Part shown: positions 1 to 13,617 of the stretch, in pieces
Numbering within the stretch: position 1 is the stretch's first letter
How the letters are laid out: each line of letters begins with the position of its first letter
Source: Scylla paramamosain
Lineage: Eukaryota; Arthropoda; Malacostraca; Decapoda; Portunidae
Length of the DNA stretch: 64,000 bases
Reading direction: 5' to 3'
Assembly: GCF_035594125.1 (NCBI RefSeq)
Contig: NC_087185.1
Coordinates: forward strand, 12,173,664-12,237,663
Notes under the pieces: model-generated
Seen by the model: the letters and a program-made list of their open reading frames with translations, nothing else
Told to the model about the DNA's origin: nothing
Databases searched by the model: none
Program-made: the position numbers and the translations under genes

Positions 1-949
1 ATTGGTTTTATAATATAATTTTGGTCAAAAAATGAAAGTGTTGATGCATGTATATTTGTTCCTCCTGGTTCTGTCAAGCGCAAGGAAAAGTTTCCGTATT
101 TCTCATTTACTGGATTGACTTTTGCATTTTCCTTCCAGATATAGCTAAAAAAAGAGGGGGATCTATCGATATGTGCCTTCAGAATCATCATACAACATAT
201 AAAAGTGAAGAAATCTGTGATTATAAGGCCATTTTCGAAGTGATCGCGAGTGGCTTGATCAGGGTGAACGACAGACATATCTTAGCTTGTAATATAGTTA
301 ATAGTGAACGTTTCTCACTGAACTGAATTATTCCTTTTGTGTACATTATTAAAAAAAAAAAATAATATGAAAATCCGCAAAAAAAAAAAAAAAGTGCACG
401 CACCTATATCGAGGCCAGTGGAATCACTGTCCAGGAGACGAGTGGGAGGTTTTAGAATACTTGACATATGGGGATTAAAATAGCATTGCTGATATTTTGT
501 TTACCCTCATTCTTGCTCTAGAACAATATCAGCCAATAATCCCCCAAACACGAGTTTGAACCTAGCTAAAATGGACATCTGCAATTTTTTGCATTGCATG
601 TCTACAGTTTGCATGCAATACTGCCCTCTAGTCTCAAGTTGGCAATATATACGTCCCGTACCTGATCTTTTCAGGTCTAGCTCAGATTATGTTCATGGGA
701 AGTTCCATAATGGTAAAAACCAAATGTTATTCGCCCTACTTTTGGTATAATTCAAATAAAAGTTTTGCTTACTAAAATTATGAAATAAGAAAAAAAAAAT
801 GTGCAATATTATTGCAGATTACAGCACCTTGTATTGTACAGTAGTGACTATTCTCTGAGATCCAATGTATTCTCCTGAAAAGTGCAAGTATAACCCAGGT
901 TGGGAATCCATGTTTTAAGCCAAACTTATAGCCCTATCCACTCGTACAC
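1..949. other. AT-rich sequence without a recognised gene
   Basis: The longest open frame (48-326, +, 92 codons) has no motif I recognise and shows no clear splice structure. The stretch holds poly-A runs near 350-390. It lies upstream of the GCLC exons on the same strand and could be intron of that gene, but I found no match to the GCLC segment that should precede the exon at 13618. Confidence 0.5.
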
Positions 950-1668
950 TGAGAGCAAACTTAATATCGTTAAATGCCTCAAAAACTCAATTCCTCCATC
1001 TATCAGTTCAACATACCCTTCCAGATAATTATCCCCTCTTCTTCAATGACACTTTGTTGTCCCCCTCTTCTATAATGAACATCCTCGATCTCTCCTTTAT
1101 TCATGATTTAAATCGGAAACTTCAGCTTCTATGTTATGTTCTGAGTCATCTCCACCAGTTTTTCTCCCCCCCCTCCCCCACGTTGCTAACTTTGTACAGG
1201 GGCCTTATCCGTTTATGTATGGAGTATGCTTCACATGTACTAGGGCTTTCCACTCATACCGCTATTTAAGACAGGAGGGAATCAAAAGCATTTAATCTTA
1301 TCAACTCCTCTCCTCTAACTGTCTTCAACCTCTTTCTCACCACCGCAATGTTGCATCTCTTGCTATCTTCTACAATTTTTTTCATGCTAACAACTCTTCT
1401 GATTTTGCTAACTTCATGCCCCCCCTCTTCATACAGCCTTGCTGCACAAGACTCTTCTTTCTCTCATCCCTTTTCTTCCCACCTGTGTAATGCAAGAGTT
1501 AGCCAGTATTTTCAGCTGTTCATCCCTTTCTCTGGTAAACTGGAACTCCCTGCCTGCTTCTGTATTTCCTCCTCCCTATGACTTGAACTCTTTCAAGATG
1601 GGGGTTTCAAAACTTTTTTTTGTCCCTGTTTGGGCAGTTCAGTGGGCTTTTTTTTTTTTCTTCTTAAG
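950..1668 (+). mobile_element. LINE family A, 5'-truncated 3' fragment
   Basis: Reading alongside the best copy of this family (14511-17793) shows continuous similarity from the post-YADD part of the reverse transcriptase to the 3' UTR phrase 'cagtgggctttttt'. Several substitutions, small indels and stops interrupt the frame (open pieces at 1054-1269 and 1348-1581). It is an old 5'-truncated, non-functional insertion of an APE-type LINE. Confidence 0.85.
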
Positions 1669-2236
1669 AAAAAAAACATATTACATAAACTTTTTATCTC
1701 CTGAAAATCATTACCTTTATATTTCTGTCTCCAAAGTATCACAGTCTCCTTTATCTATAAGAAATTTTAAAATATAATCGGTTCATCTTGTGACCTAAAG
1801 CATCTGAACAGATGTCTCCATTTTTTTTTTTTTTCTTCATTATCTTCCCCACCTTTTTTTTTTTTTTCATCCACATTCTTCAGTATTATTTCCGCTAGAT
1901 CTAAAGACCTTTGGAGGTCTTGAAGAAAACACTCTATAACTCTGGACTACATTCTCATTTACCGCCAATTTATGAATACGTTATGATTGTTAATGAAGTT
2001 CTTCATATAGATATTTCCGAAATATTTCCTAAATCTCTGGCCTGAGTTTTATGGTCACATATAATTTTCCTAACTGAACTTAAGTGCTCGCTCCTTGCCT
2101 GACCATCTTTTTTCTCCATTTGTCTGTCCACTGTCCACTAGTTTGCCCACATTCAAATAATGGGTTCAAGCTTGATAAACATAAAAGAAAAAAGAGGAAA
2201 AAAATATTGGCTTCTAAAGAGAGTGGTAGATGGTTG

Positions 2237-2238
<2 letters not shown>
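1669..2238. other. intergenic/intronic sequence, no gene seen
   Basis: AT-rich with poly-T runs near 1822-1868. No coding signal or repeat family recognised. Confidence 0.4.

Positions 2239-2317
<79 letters not shown>
2239..2317. repeat. (AT)n microsatellite, left flank of MITE
   Basis: An uninterrupted AT dinucleotide run that ends exactly where the terminal inverted repeat of the element at 2318 begins. The same tract resumes at 2789 on the other side, so the element sits inside one microsatellite. Confidence 0.97.
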
Positions 2318-2938
<621 letters not shown>

Positions 2939-2984
2939 TAATGTTTCATAAATGGATTGCCACGACTTGCAGCTTTCCTTATAT

Positions 2985-3105
2985 TCTTGTATTCTAAAAA
3001 CAGTGACCATTCTAATCAACCAATGGCTTTGATTTAATATCTTTCTAAAGCTTTTGAATCTATATTCAACATTCTTAATCACCTATTTACTCACAATCGA
3101 ATGGT
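2985..3105 (+). mobile_element. LINE family A, short RT-domain relic
   Basis: The stretch with 'gtgaccattctaatcaacc' and 'tctttctaaagcttttgaa' lines up with about 16348-16460 of the reference copy, the RT region preceding the RQYGFR motif. It is strongly diverged and has no open frame. Confidence 0.65.
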
Positions 3106-3181
3106 AGACAACTACTATTCTTCCGAACTGTTAACAGTGTTGTTCCACAGGAGTTTGACCTATCTCCCATCTTTGCTCCAG

Positions 3182-4424
<1,243 letters not shown>

Positions 4425-4432
4425 CACACGTT

Positions 4433-6490
4433 TGGCATGGAGGCGTACATTCCTCACTCTTTTTCTCGACCTAAACCTTCCAAACCTTGGTTTAACATAA
4501 CTTGTTTCCGTGCTATACATGATAGAGAGGTGGCCAACAAAAGGTATTTAAGCCTTCCATCACCAGAATCTCATGCACTTTATATTTCTGCCCGGAACCA
4601 TGCCAAGTCTGTTCTCCAATTAGCCAAAAACTTCTTCATTAACAGAAAGTGTCAAAATCATTCAAAATCTAATAACATCTCCAATAACTTTGCTTCTTCT
4701 TCTTTCCCTCCTTTATTGCAACCAGATGGCACCACTGCTATCACATCTATTTCTAAAGCTGAACTCTTCGCTCAAACCTTTGCTAAAAATTCTACCTTTG
4801 ATGATTATGGGCTTGTCCCTCCCTCTCTTCCACCCTGTGACTATTTCATATTACCTATTAAAATTATTCGCAATAATGTTTTTCATGCCCTCGCTGGCCT
4901 AAACCCTCGGAAGGCTTATGGACCTGATGGGGTCACTCCTATTGTTCTCCGAAACTGTGCCTCCGTGTTTGCAGCTTGCCTAGTCAAACTCTTTCAGCTC
5001 TGTCAACATCTACCTTTCCTTCTTGCTGGAAGTTTGCCTACATTCAGCCAGTTACTAAAAAGGGTGACCGTTCTAATTCCTCAAACTACCGTCCTATTGC
5101 TTTAATTTCCTGCCTCTCTAAAGTTTTTTAATCTATCCTCAACAGGAAGATTCTTAAACATCTATCACTTCACAACCTTCTATCTGATCGCCAGTATGGG
5201 TTCTGTCAAGACCGCCCTAATGGTGATCTGGCCTTCCTTACTGAGTCTTAGTCATCCTCTTTTAGAGATTCTGGTGAAACTTTTGCTGTTGCCTTGGACA
5301 TATCAAAAGCTTTTGATAAAGTCTGGCACAAAGCTTTGATTTTCAAACTACCCCCCTACGGCTTCTATCCTTCTCTCAGTAACTTCATCTCAAGTTTCCT
5401 TTCTGATCGTTCTATTGCTGCTGTGGTAGACGGTCACTGTTCTTCTAAATCTATTAACAGTGGTGTTCCTCAAGGTTCTTTTCTGTCACCCACTCTTCTT
5501 CGGATTCATCAATGATCTTCTAAATCAAACTTCTTGTTCTATCCACCCTTATGCTGATGATACCACCCTGCACTTTTCCACGTCTTTTCATAAACGTCCA
5601 GCCCTTCAGGAAGTAAACATTTCACGCAGGGAAGCCACAGAACGCTTGACTTCTGATCTTTCTAAAATTTCAGATTGGGGCAGAGCAAATTTGGTATTGA
5701 TCAATGCCTCAAAAACTCAATTCCTCTATCTGTCAACTCGACACAATCTTCCAGACAACTATCCCTTCTTCTTCAATGACACTCAACTGCCCCCCTCTTC
5801 TACACTGAACATTCTCGGTCTGTCCTTTACTTATAATCTGAACTGGAAACTTCACATCTCATCTCTAGCTAAAACAGCTTCTATGAAGTTAGGTGTTCTG
5901 AGACGTCGCCGCCAGTTTTTCTCACCCTTCCAGCTGCTAACTCTGTACAAGGGCCTTATCCGTCCATGTGTGGAGTATGCTTCATGTCTGGGGAGATTCC
6001 ACTCATACCACTCTTCTTGACAGGGTGGAATCAAAAGCTTTTCATCTCATCAACTCTCCTCTAACCAACTGTCTTCAGCCTCTCTCTCATCGTCGCAGTG
6101 TTGCATTTCTAGTTGTCCTTTACCGCTATTTTCATGCTAACTGCTCTTCTGATCTTGCTAACTGCATGCCTCCCCTCCTCCTTTGGCCTCGTTGCACAAG
6201 ACTTTGTTCTTTCTCTCAACCCTATTCTGTCCACCTCCCTAATGCAAGAGTTAACCAGTATTCTCAATCATTCATCCCTTTCTTTGGTAATCTCTGGAAC
6301 TCCTTGCCTGCTTCTGTATTTCCTCCTTCCTATGACTTTAATTCCTTCAAGAGGGAGGTTTCAAGACACTTATCCTTCAATTTTTGACTACCGCTTTGGA
6401 TCCTTTTATGGGACTGGCATCTCAGTGGGGTTTTTTTTTTTAATTGAATTTTTATTGCCCTTGACCAGTGTCCCTCCTACAAAGATAAAA
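4433..6490 (+). mobile_element. LINE family A copy, 5'-truncated, decayed RT
   Basis: Begins within the endonuclease-RT linker ([18 protein letters not shown], equivalent to 15715 in the reference copy), joined directly to (TA)n, and runs to the 3' UTR and A-rich tail. RT motifs are visible: the linker phrase [32 protein letters not shown] (5297), SGVPQG (5458) and YADD (5550-5561). Frames break at about 5105, 5128, 5250 and 5500. This copy keeps the DGVTP residues that the reference copy at 14511 has lost. The tail passes into (AT)n at 6489-6514. Confidence 0.92.
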
Positions 6491-6514
6491 ATATATATAT
6501 ATATATATAATATA

Positions 6515-7779
6515 GGCAAACTTCCAGCAAGAAGAAAACGTAGATGTTGGCAATGATGAAAGATTTTCGCTAGGTAAGGTGTAAGCACAAAGGCACTGTC
6601 AGAGAACAATAGAAGGGAACCCATCAGGTCCATAAGTCTTCCGAGGGTTTAGGCCAGCGAAGGCAAGGAAAACATTATTGCGAAGAATTTTAATTGGTAG
6701 CATGAAGTGGTCAGAGGGTGGAGGAGAGAGAGGAACAAGCTTTGAATCATCAAGGGCATAGTTTTTAACAAAGGTCTGAACGAAGTTTTAAGCTTTAGAG
6801 ATAGAGTAGTGGTGCCATCTGGTTGAAATAAAGGAGGGAAAGAAGAAAAAGAAAAATTATTGAAGACGTTTTTTGCTAGGTGTCAGAAGTCACGAGGGGA
6901 GTTAGATCTTGAAAGATTTTGACACTTTCTATTAATGAAGGAGTTTTTAGCTAGTTGGAGAACAGACAGTATGATTCCGGAAAGAAATATAAAGTACATG
7001 AGATTCTGGTGATGGAAAGTTCAAGTACCTTTTGTGGGCCACTTCTCTATCATGTATAAGATGAGAAGAGGCTGTGTTTAACCAAGGTTTGGAAGGTTTA
7101 GGTCGAGAAAAAGAGTGAGGAATGTATGCCTCCATGCCAGACACTATCACTTCTGTTATGCATTCAGCACACAGAGACGGGTCTCTGAAGATCCTGTCTA
7201 GAAGAGCGTTATGACTGGAACCCCATCCAACGCATGTGAAGCATTCTCCATACATGGATACATGGACGGATAAGGCCTCTGTATAGAGTTAGCAGCTGCG
7301 GGGGTGAGAAAACTTGCGGAGACATCTCAGGATGCCTAACTTCATAGAAGCTGTTTTGGATAGAGATGAGATGTGAAGTTTTCAGTAGAGCGGCCTTGCT
7401 GGATCCCATACTGGCAATCAGATAGAAGGTTGTGAAATGATAGATGTTAAAGAATCTTCCTGTTGAGGATAAATAAAAAAAAAAACTTTAGATCGGCAGG
7501 AAATTAAACTAATAGCATGGTAGTTTGAGGGATTAGTACGGTCACCTTTTTTTTTAGGAACAGGCTTAATGTAGGCTAACTTCCAGCAAGAAGTAAAGAC
7601 AGATGTCGAGAGACCGGGTTGAAAGGGTTTAGGCAAGGTGCAAGCACAGAGGCAATGTTTTAGAAAACAATAGAAGGGACCTTATCATGTCTTAAATCTT
7701 CTGAGGGTTTGGGCCAGCGAGGACATGGAAAACCATTGCAAATAATTTTAATAGGTAGCATGAAGTAGTCAGAGGGTGC
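6515..7779 (-). mobile_element. LINE family A, rearranged - strand mosaic of three blocks
   Basis: Three blocks match the reference copy in scrambled order. Along the + strand: 6515-7188 matches 16330 back to 15660 (linker/early RT); 7190-7382 matches 17330 back to 17150 (RT C-terminus); 7384-7779 matches 16510 back to 16140 (early RT). So on the - strand an early-RT segment is joined to a C-terminal segment with about 640 bp missing between, and this is joined to a second linker segment. No usable frame remains. It abuts the tail of the + strand copy at 6490. Confidence 0.8.
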
Positions 7780-8566
<787 letters not shown>

Positions 8567-8728
8567 ACGGTTTATTATTTAGGCAGTTAACAAACTGTAA
8601 CAAAGTTACATAGGGGGTGGGGAAAAACTTAACATTAATCCTAAAGGTAAGTCTAATCTAGGAGGGAAATACTAATGATTGATGGCTCGCACCATGGTGG
8701 GAATCGCACTGAGTCTGTAACGGTCTGT

Positions 8729-8756
8729 AAAATAACGCCTTCAGGGGCGTTATTTT
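8729..8756. other. perfect 11-bp inverted repeat (hairpin)
   Basis: AAAATAACGCC, a 6-nt spacer, then GGCGTTATTTT. A perfect 11-bp stem with a T-rich 3' side. It looks like an intrinsic terminator, but in a eukaryotic repeat-rich setting it is more likely a structural remnant of a mobile element. Confidence 0.7.
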
Positions 8757-8845
8757 GTTGTGGTGTCTGGTGGCACGGACCGGGCGAGGCGCGTCAGGCG
8801 GCAGCATGTTTCTGAGACGTGGATGATGCAGTAGTCCCCTTTCAA

Positions 8846-8948
<103 letters not shown>

Positions 8949-8949
8949 T

Positions 8950-9145
8950 TGTGAAGCCAGGCAGTAAGTTTTCTTTCAGGCAGACGATGTTAAAAGTTAT
9001 GGCACGTCCTCCATCATTTATTTTCTTGTGGGTGTTTTCTATTTTTCGTAGTCTTCCGGAGGTGTTCAGGAAGTTTGCTGAGTATGTGTTCATATGGCGA
9101 CGTTTCGGATCTTCCTAGATCCATCTTCAGGCTGGGTTTGGTCGG
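8950..9145 (-). pseudogene. Penelope-like retroelement, N-terminal fragment with ribozyme-like upstream motif
   Basis: The - strand peptide starting at 9093 contains 'RLRKIENTHKKINDG', 'FNIVCLKENLLPGFTN'. This pattern (basic helix, then FN..C..E.LLP.FT) resembles the N-terminal region of Penelope-like proteins. It breaks at the (TA)n tract. Just upstream (about 9105-9140 on -) is CTGAAGA, a 5-bp stem GGATC/GATCC, then GAAAC, the core order of a hammerhead ribozyme. Hammerhead motifs are known in Penelope-like elements, but a bulged T after the first core strand departs from the canonical fold and I could not place stems I and III. Confidence 0.5.
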
Positions 9146-9659
9146 CGTTTTTTTTATTATTATTTTTATTAAGGGGTAAAAAACAGATAGGTAGCTAAAG
9201 AGAAAGTGGGTGGGAAGAGAGGGGGTGAAAGAAAGTAAAAGAAAAAATAGATATTGGGCTTGGCCACTTTTTTGCAAACCAAGACACACACTCCTTATTC
9301 ACACACTCACTCGCGAGTCACAAATGCACTGGCAGAACCACAACTTTCCCTACAACACAGACTTAGGAAGAAGGTGTATTTGTCACACTGTGCTGGAGAG
9401 AGACAACGTATGTATTTCTTGTGCATTTCCCTTGTGCGTAACTTAGTGTGTCAGCCTTCCTCGAGAGATACACAACTAAACCCTAGCATTTTTTGACTGC
9501 CATGTGCTGTGACCCCGAGTTAAATTATGTACAAAGTTGTGACTTAAACAAGTATATACAATGACAAAGTATAAGGTGTCTCCTTAATAGACTTCGAATT
9601 TTCCACAGACAGACAGTCGTCATTTCGTATTAAGGTTAGTTGGTACATAATATATTTAA
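9146..9659. other. no gene recognised; probable retroelement flank
   Basis: Short frames overlap on both strands (9210-9496 +, 9014-9289 -) without domain signal. It may contain Penelope terminal sequence and, near 9600-9660, the 3' end of the Jockey-like LINE. Confidence 0.35.
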
Positions 9660-9674
9660 TAAGTTGCATAGAGT

Positions 9675-10250
9675 TTAGTGTAGTGAAATAAGGTAAGTAA
9701 GGTTTGGTAGGGTATAGTATATAGCATAAGGTAGGGTGGATAGGATAATTAGGTTAAGGTCTAGGTAAGGATAAGGAATTAGGATACAGGAGTAAGGGAA
9801 TCTGCAACGTAGTCTTCGGTGCTCCATTTGTAGTCCATTAGGCTCGTCCCTCTGGATACAACCACAATCATACCTGTGAAAACTAGAAGAAAAATTAACT
9901 CGAGTAATTATTGCCTGAGGTTCCTCCATGTTAATAATAGTACTGCACTTAAGGAAACACGTGTGTTTGTTATTTCGTCTGGTCACAAGTTTTTCGTATT
10001 GTGCATTTTCACTCATTCTTATTGTCTCCCAGGTTTTTTGAGCTTTGTAGTGGGTAGAGGTATTTAGAGGGGTAATATTATATTTAATGTAAAACTGCTC
10101 AGTATTCAATTGTTCGTCTTCATTACAATGTATAAATCTAACAGTTGTGTTTAGGACATTGTAATTTTCTTTTTTTGGGATAAGGAAGCCATGCATATTT
10201 GTATTGTAGGATATTCTAGGGCAGGTATTAATAAAGTTTTAACTAGAGTC
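9675..10250 (-). pseudogene. Jockey-like LINE ORF2, C-terminal region
   Basis: An open piece of 173 codons (10196-9675) with 'YNITPLNTSTHYKAQKTWET', a tail rich in Asn, Thr and basic residues that follows the RT in decapod-type Jockey LINEs as I know them. No catalytic motif. It is separated from the RT by frameshifts. Confidence 0.6.
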
Positions 10251-10269
10251 GTTTTCAGTTTAGGTATTA

Positions 10270-11060
10270 AGTTACTAAACTCTTCTGAGTTGACTTAGAA
10301 TTCCTCTGCCCTTATTTATTTTTTTTGTGATATGGCCTATGAATCCTGTTATGTTAATGTTAAAACCAAGTAGTTTGCCTTTATTGCAAGCTTCGATTTC
10401 TTTGCCACTGACTGTATTTTTTATGATTCAAGTTGAGCAATTGGTATTGTTTAAAATTTTTCTTCACTTGTTTTCATTTTCCATTTTCTCTCAAATTTAT
10501 TTATCATTTAAATTTCTCTTTCAACTTTTACTTTCATTATTAATTTTGATTTACTTGGTGTTGTTATAAACTAGGTTATGTCATCCGCATACATAGTGTC
10601 AATACAACCATATTCAGGTGGAGAAAGGTCGTTAGTATGTAAAGTATATAGAGAAGGCGATAACACGCTGCCCTTTCGGAAAACCACTTAATAATCTTAT
10701 CTCATTACTATAATCATTACCGATGATTCTGTAGTCCAAGAAATTACACAACGTTTTTTTTCTAGCATGTCAGGAAGTCCATGTCTTAAGATTTTATAAT
10801 TAAGCCCATTATGCTACACTTTATCAAAAGCTTTAGTGATATCTCTTAGGACGAAGTACACCTGTTTTTTTTGTCCCCTAAAGCATTGGCGATTGTTTCG
10901 TAAGTTGTTGTTATTGCCGTGTAAATACCTTTATATGTCCTGAAGCCACGTTGTCTTTCTTTCCAAATGTTATTTTCAGATAAAAAAGGTGTTTACCTTG
11001 TATAAGTCTTTCAAAGTCCGGTTCTAATTTTTTCTAAACTCGTCATTCTCCACCGAGAAA
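10270..11060 (-). pseudogene. Jockey-like LINE reverse transcriptase domain, broken
   Basis: On the - strand, in shifting frames: RQRGFRTYKGIYTAI, ITKAFDKVWHNGLNYKILR, then KGSVLSPSLYTLYTNDLSP and MYADDIT (catalytic YADD at 10580-10591). These are the ordered RT motifs of a non-LTR element. Several frameshifts lie between them. Confidence 0.8.
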
Positions 11061-11549
11061 AAGCAGCTGGACAGTTTTATTTCACCTCTCTCTGTTTTAC
11101 ATAGAATTTGTTTCTCATCAATTTTTTTTTATTTGTGTATGTCCATTTTATCTTTTTACTTCTTACATTTTTTTTTTTTTTTTATCAGTTCCACAGTTGA
11201 AGACTGTGGTCTTTTGATGGTCTTTTGAGTTTAGTTTCATTATAGATGCAGCTTCACTGCTTACGCTTATATTACTTAAACTGCTTTGCCTACTAAATCC
11301 TTACTGTTCTTCAAGTATGTCTTGTTGAGTGGGGTCAAGACTCACAGCACCAGTCGCAGGTTGTTCAGAACTGCCATCAGGTATTATTATGTTTGGAAAA
11401 TTATTTGCACTTAATACTTTGTTAAGCTCGTCAGCGTAGGACCCTGGCCTTTCCTGGTTCTTAAATTGAGCATGTGCAGCACAAATGTGGATTTTAATAA
11501 ATTCCTGTTTTGTAATTTTAAGAATGTTGTAAGTTGGTATTTTGGGTCA

Positions 11550-12306
11550 TTAGACACTGATATTAAAGTAGATCATATTTTGTTTTGTATTTAGTTGTGC
11601 TCTTTTGTCTTTTAAGATTTCTTTTCTTATACGGCACTTCATTGCAAGAGAACTATAGTTGTCTCCACAATTTAAACATTTTTTTGTTTGACTCTCGGCA
11701 TTGATGCCACATGTATCGTCCTTTTGTGCTACGCTCAAAGCAGATTTTGAACTCTGCTTTTTGGGCATGCATTAGTGTAATGATGTTCTAGAGTGTAGCA
11801 GCGCATACAATATTAGATGGGGATATATGTCTCTAGTTTAATTTCATGTCCAGGGATACTTATCTTGAAGGCTTTGAGTCCTTTCTCTGTACATTTTTTT
11901 GGCAAGTAGGGTCTGAGTGAAAGTTATCTTTAGTGTTGGAGAGTTGGGAAACTTGTAAATGTTTTTAATTTCATCCTCATTTATCCAATCATTATCCTTT
12001 ATTATTTCCTCTCTAATATCCACTGCATTTTTCTCATAAGCAAGATCATCCACTCTAGATCACACTCTTCCTGGCTTTTAAGTCTGGAGGCATAATAGGG
12101 GTAAAATAATTCTGAGTGAGTTCAAATTTGGTGTCAGTGGCAAAGATGTTATCAGCATGATGTTCATTGAAAGTTAACACGGCAAAACCATCATGTGTAT
12201 TCAAAATCCTGCTGATCTCAATTTCCTTTATACATAGGATTTCAGTAAGCTTAAGTTTGTTATCTCTGTCATTAGGGCTCCTACATTTTATTTTAATCCT
12301 TGTCAT
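11550..12306 (-). pseudogene. Jockey-like LINE ORF1 (gag-like) with CCHC-type knuckle
   Basis: Three open pieces: 12306-12055 begins MTRIKIKC at the likely start codon; 12053-11844 includes IKNIYKFPNSPTLKITFTQT; 11768-11550 includes CLNCGDNYSSLAMKC. The last is a zinc knuckle of the type found in Jockey ORF1 proteins, with its expected His replaced by Tyr. Stops and a deletion separate the pieces. ORF1 proteins bind the LINE RNA. Confidence 0.72.
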
Positions 12307-12800
12307 TTTGTAACATAGTACCTACAGCAGTCCGGAGAAGGACCTAACGCTTGACTGCTGCCCCTTATGGGTCTTCCACCTAGCTGTCGAGTCGCTAACG
12401 CCCAGGCTGTCTTCCTATGACCGACCCTCTGAGGGTTCCCCTCAGGGAGCTGCCCTACGAGGCAGTCCTTACAGGGTCAAAACTTTCTACCAACTCAGAG
12501 CCGATTCTAAATGGGCGAAAAACACGAAGTCTGAAAGAAAAACAAAGTCCACAGAGTGGGCATGAAACGGCTAAGTCCACAAAGTGGCTGCCAAAAAACA
12601 GAGTCCACAGAGTGGGCGCACAGCTTGCAAGTCCACAAAGTGGACACCAAAAACAAAGTCCACAGACTGAACTTTAGCTGGCACACTCAAAAGAGACCAA
12701 GTCCGGTGCAGCTCAGTGTGGAGACTAAGTCCACAACGCTGGGAGCGCGCGGCTGAGGTGTTGCTGCACTGACTCTGAGTCTTCGAGTCTGCTGGTCGGC
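12307..12800 (-). promoter_or_regulatory. probable 5' UTR/promoter region of the Jockey-like LINE
   Basis: This stretch lies immediately upstream of the ORF1 start (- strand) and has no coding frame. It includes a GC-rich block (12330-12480) with the palindromic phrase CCCTCTGAGGG...CCCTCAGGGAG and the tandem repeat described separately. LINE promoters lie within the 5' UTR, so this is the likely promoter by position only. Confidence 0.45.
12546..12670. repeat. about 28-bp tandem repeat with dyad AGTCCACARAGTGG
   Basis: AGTCCACAGAGTGG or AAGTCCACAAAGTGG recurs at about 12546, 12573, 12601 and 12629, with a degenerate copy at 12655 and an outlier near 12728, at about 28-bp spacing. The core is an inverted repeat (GTCCAC AAA GTGGAC is perfect at 12630-12644). 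It sits in the 5' UTR of the Jockey-like LINE. Confidence 0.85.
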
Positions 12801-12926
12801 ATTGCTTTGTTTACTTTTAGAAAGATTGCTGGTCGGCGTCTGGTGAGCAGATTGGTTGTATACCGTCTTGGCGGATCACAGGGATGGGAGAGGGCGGAGC
12901 TGAGCGCGGTGATTGGCTCGCCTGTG

Positions 12927-13388
12927 TCAACTCGTGATTCGCTGAGCTCCTTTGCGTCTTGCTATGGGATATACTTGGAAGTTATCTGCTTGCCTGTTGA
13001 TTGTAGGTTTCTTTGTTGTTATGCATATTGCTTCTAGGAAGAGGAAACGTCGATAGTCACTTTCCCTATCAAGTACTGTTGTTTTACTTTCCAGATCTCG
13101 ATGAGTGAAGCTTGAGTTATGCTTAGCAGCATAGTGGTCTTTGATAGCGCCATTGGATAGGTGACAGGTGAGACGCCGAGATAGGGAGGTCCTCGTCATT
13201 CCAATGTAAGAATGAGGCCCACACTCCTCACTGTTGCAAGCGTGTTGGTAAATGACGTGATCTTCCGGGCATCTTGGTTGTGCTGGGTCGGTTTCGGAGA
13301 AGTAGATGGGATATCTTTCTTGTTTTGTAGTAGATGGTACACTTTCTGAATACCTCTGCAAGACTACACGAAAACTAGAAAACACCAA
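12927..13388 (-). pseudogene. Penelope-like retroelement, GIY-YIG endonuclease C-terminus
   Basis: An open frame of 153 codons on -. It contains CPEDHVIYQHAC, a C-x4-C pair, then HSYIGMTRTSLSRRL, a His-rich stretch, FLEAICI and PTINRQ. The order VIY...YIG...R...E...N is that of the GIY-YIG nuclease of Penelope-like elements, including their characteristic Cys pair just before YIG. The nuclease nicks target DNA for reverse transcription. The frame ends at the stop at 12927. The upstream RT is cut off by (TA)n and (GA)n at 13397-13559, so only the end of the element remains here. Confidence 0.85.
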
Positions 13389-13562
<174 letters not shown>

Positions 13563-13617
13563 TTCTCTGGTATTTGCTTTTCAGCATCTAGTGGACTGAT
13601 ATCCAATCTCCTAACAG

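Larger units (their letters stand above)
9660..12306 (-). mobile_element. decayed Jockey-like LINE (gag-like ORF1 plus RT)
   Basis: Reading the - strand from 12306: an ORF1 with a zinc knuckle, remnants of an endonuclease region (about 11530-11330), an RT with YADD (10580-10591) and a C-terminal tail ending about 9675. At about 2.6 kb it is much shorter than the usual 4-5 kb, so there are internal deletions besides many stops and frameshifts. It is a different family from LINE family A: separate ORF1, YADDITQ instead of YADDTTL. The 3' UTR holds GGTTAGG/TAGGTAAGG-like words at 9690-9790 (+ strand view). Confidence 0.8.

Noticed and set aside
8729..8756. Bacterial intrinsic terminator
   Set aside because: Stem and T-rich edge look right, but there is no bacterial gene context; reported only as a hairpin.
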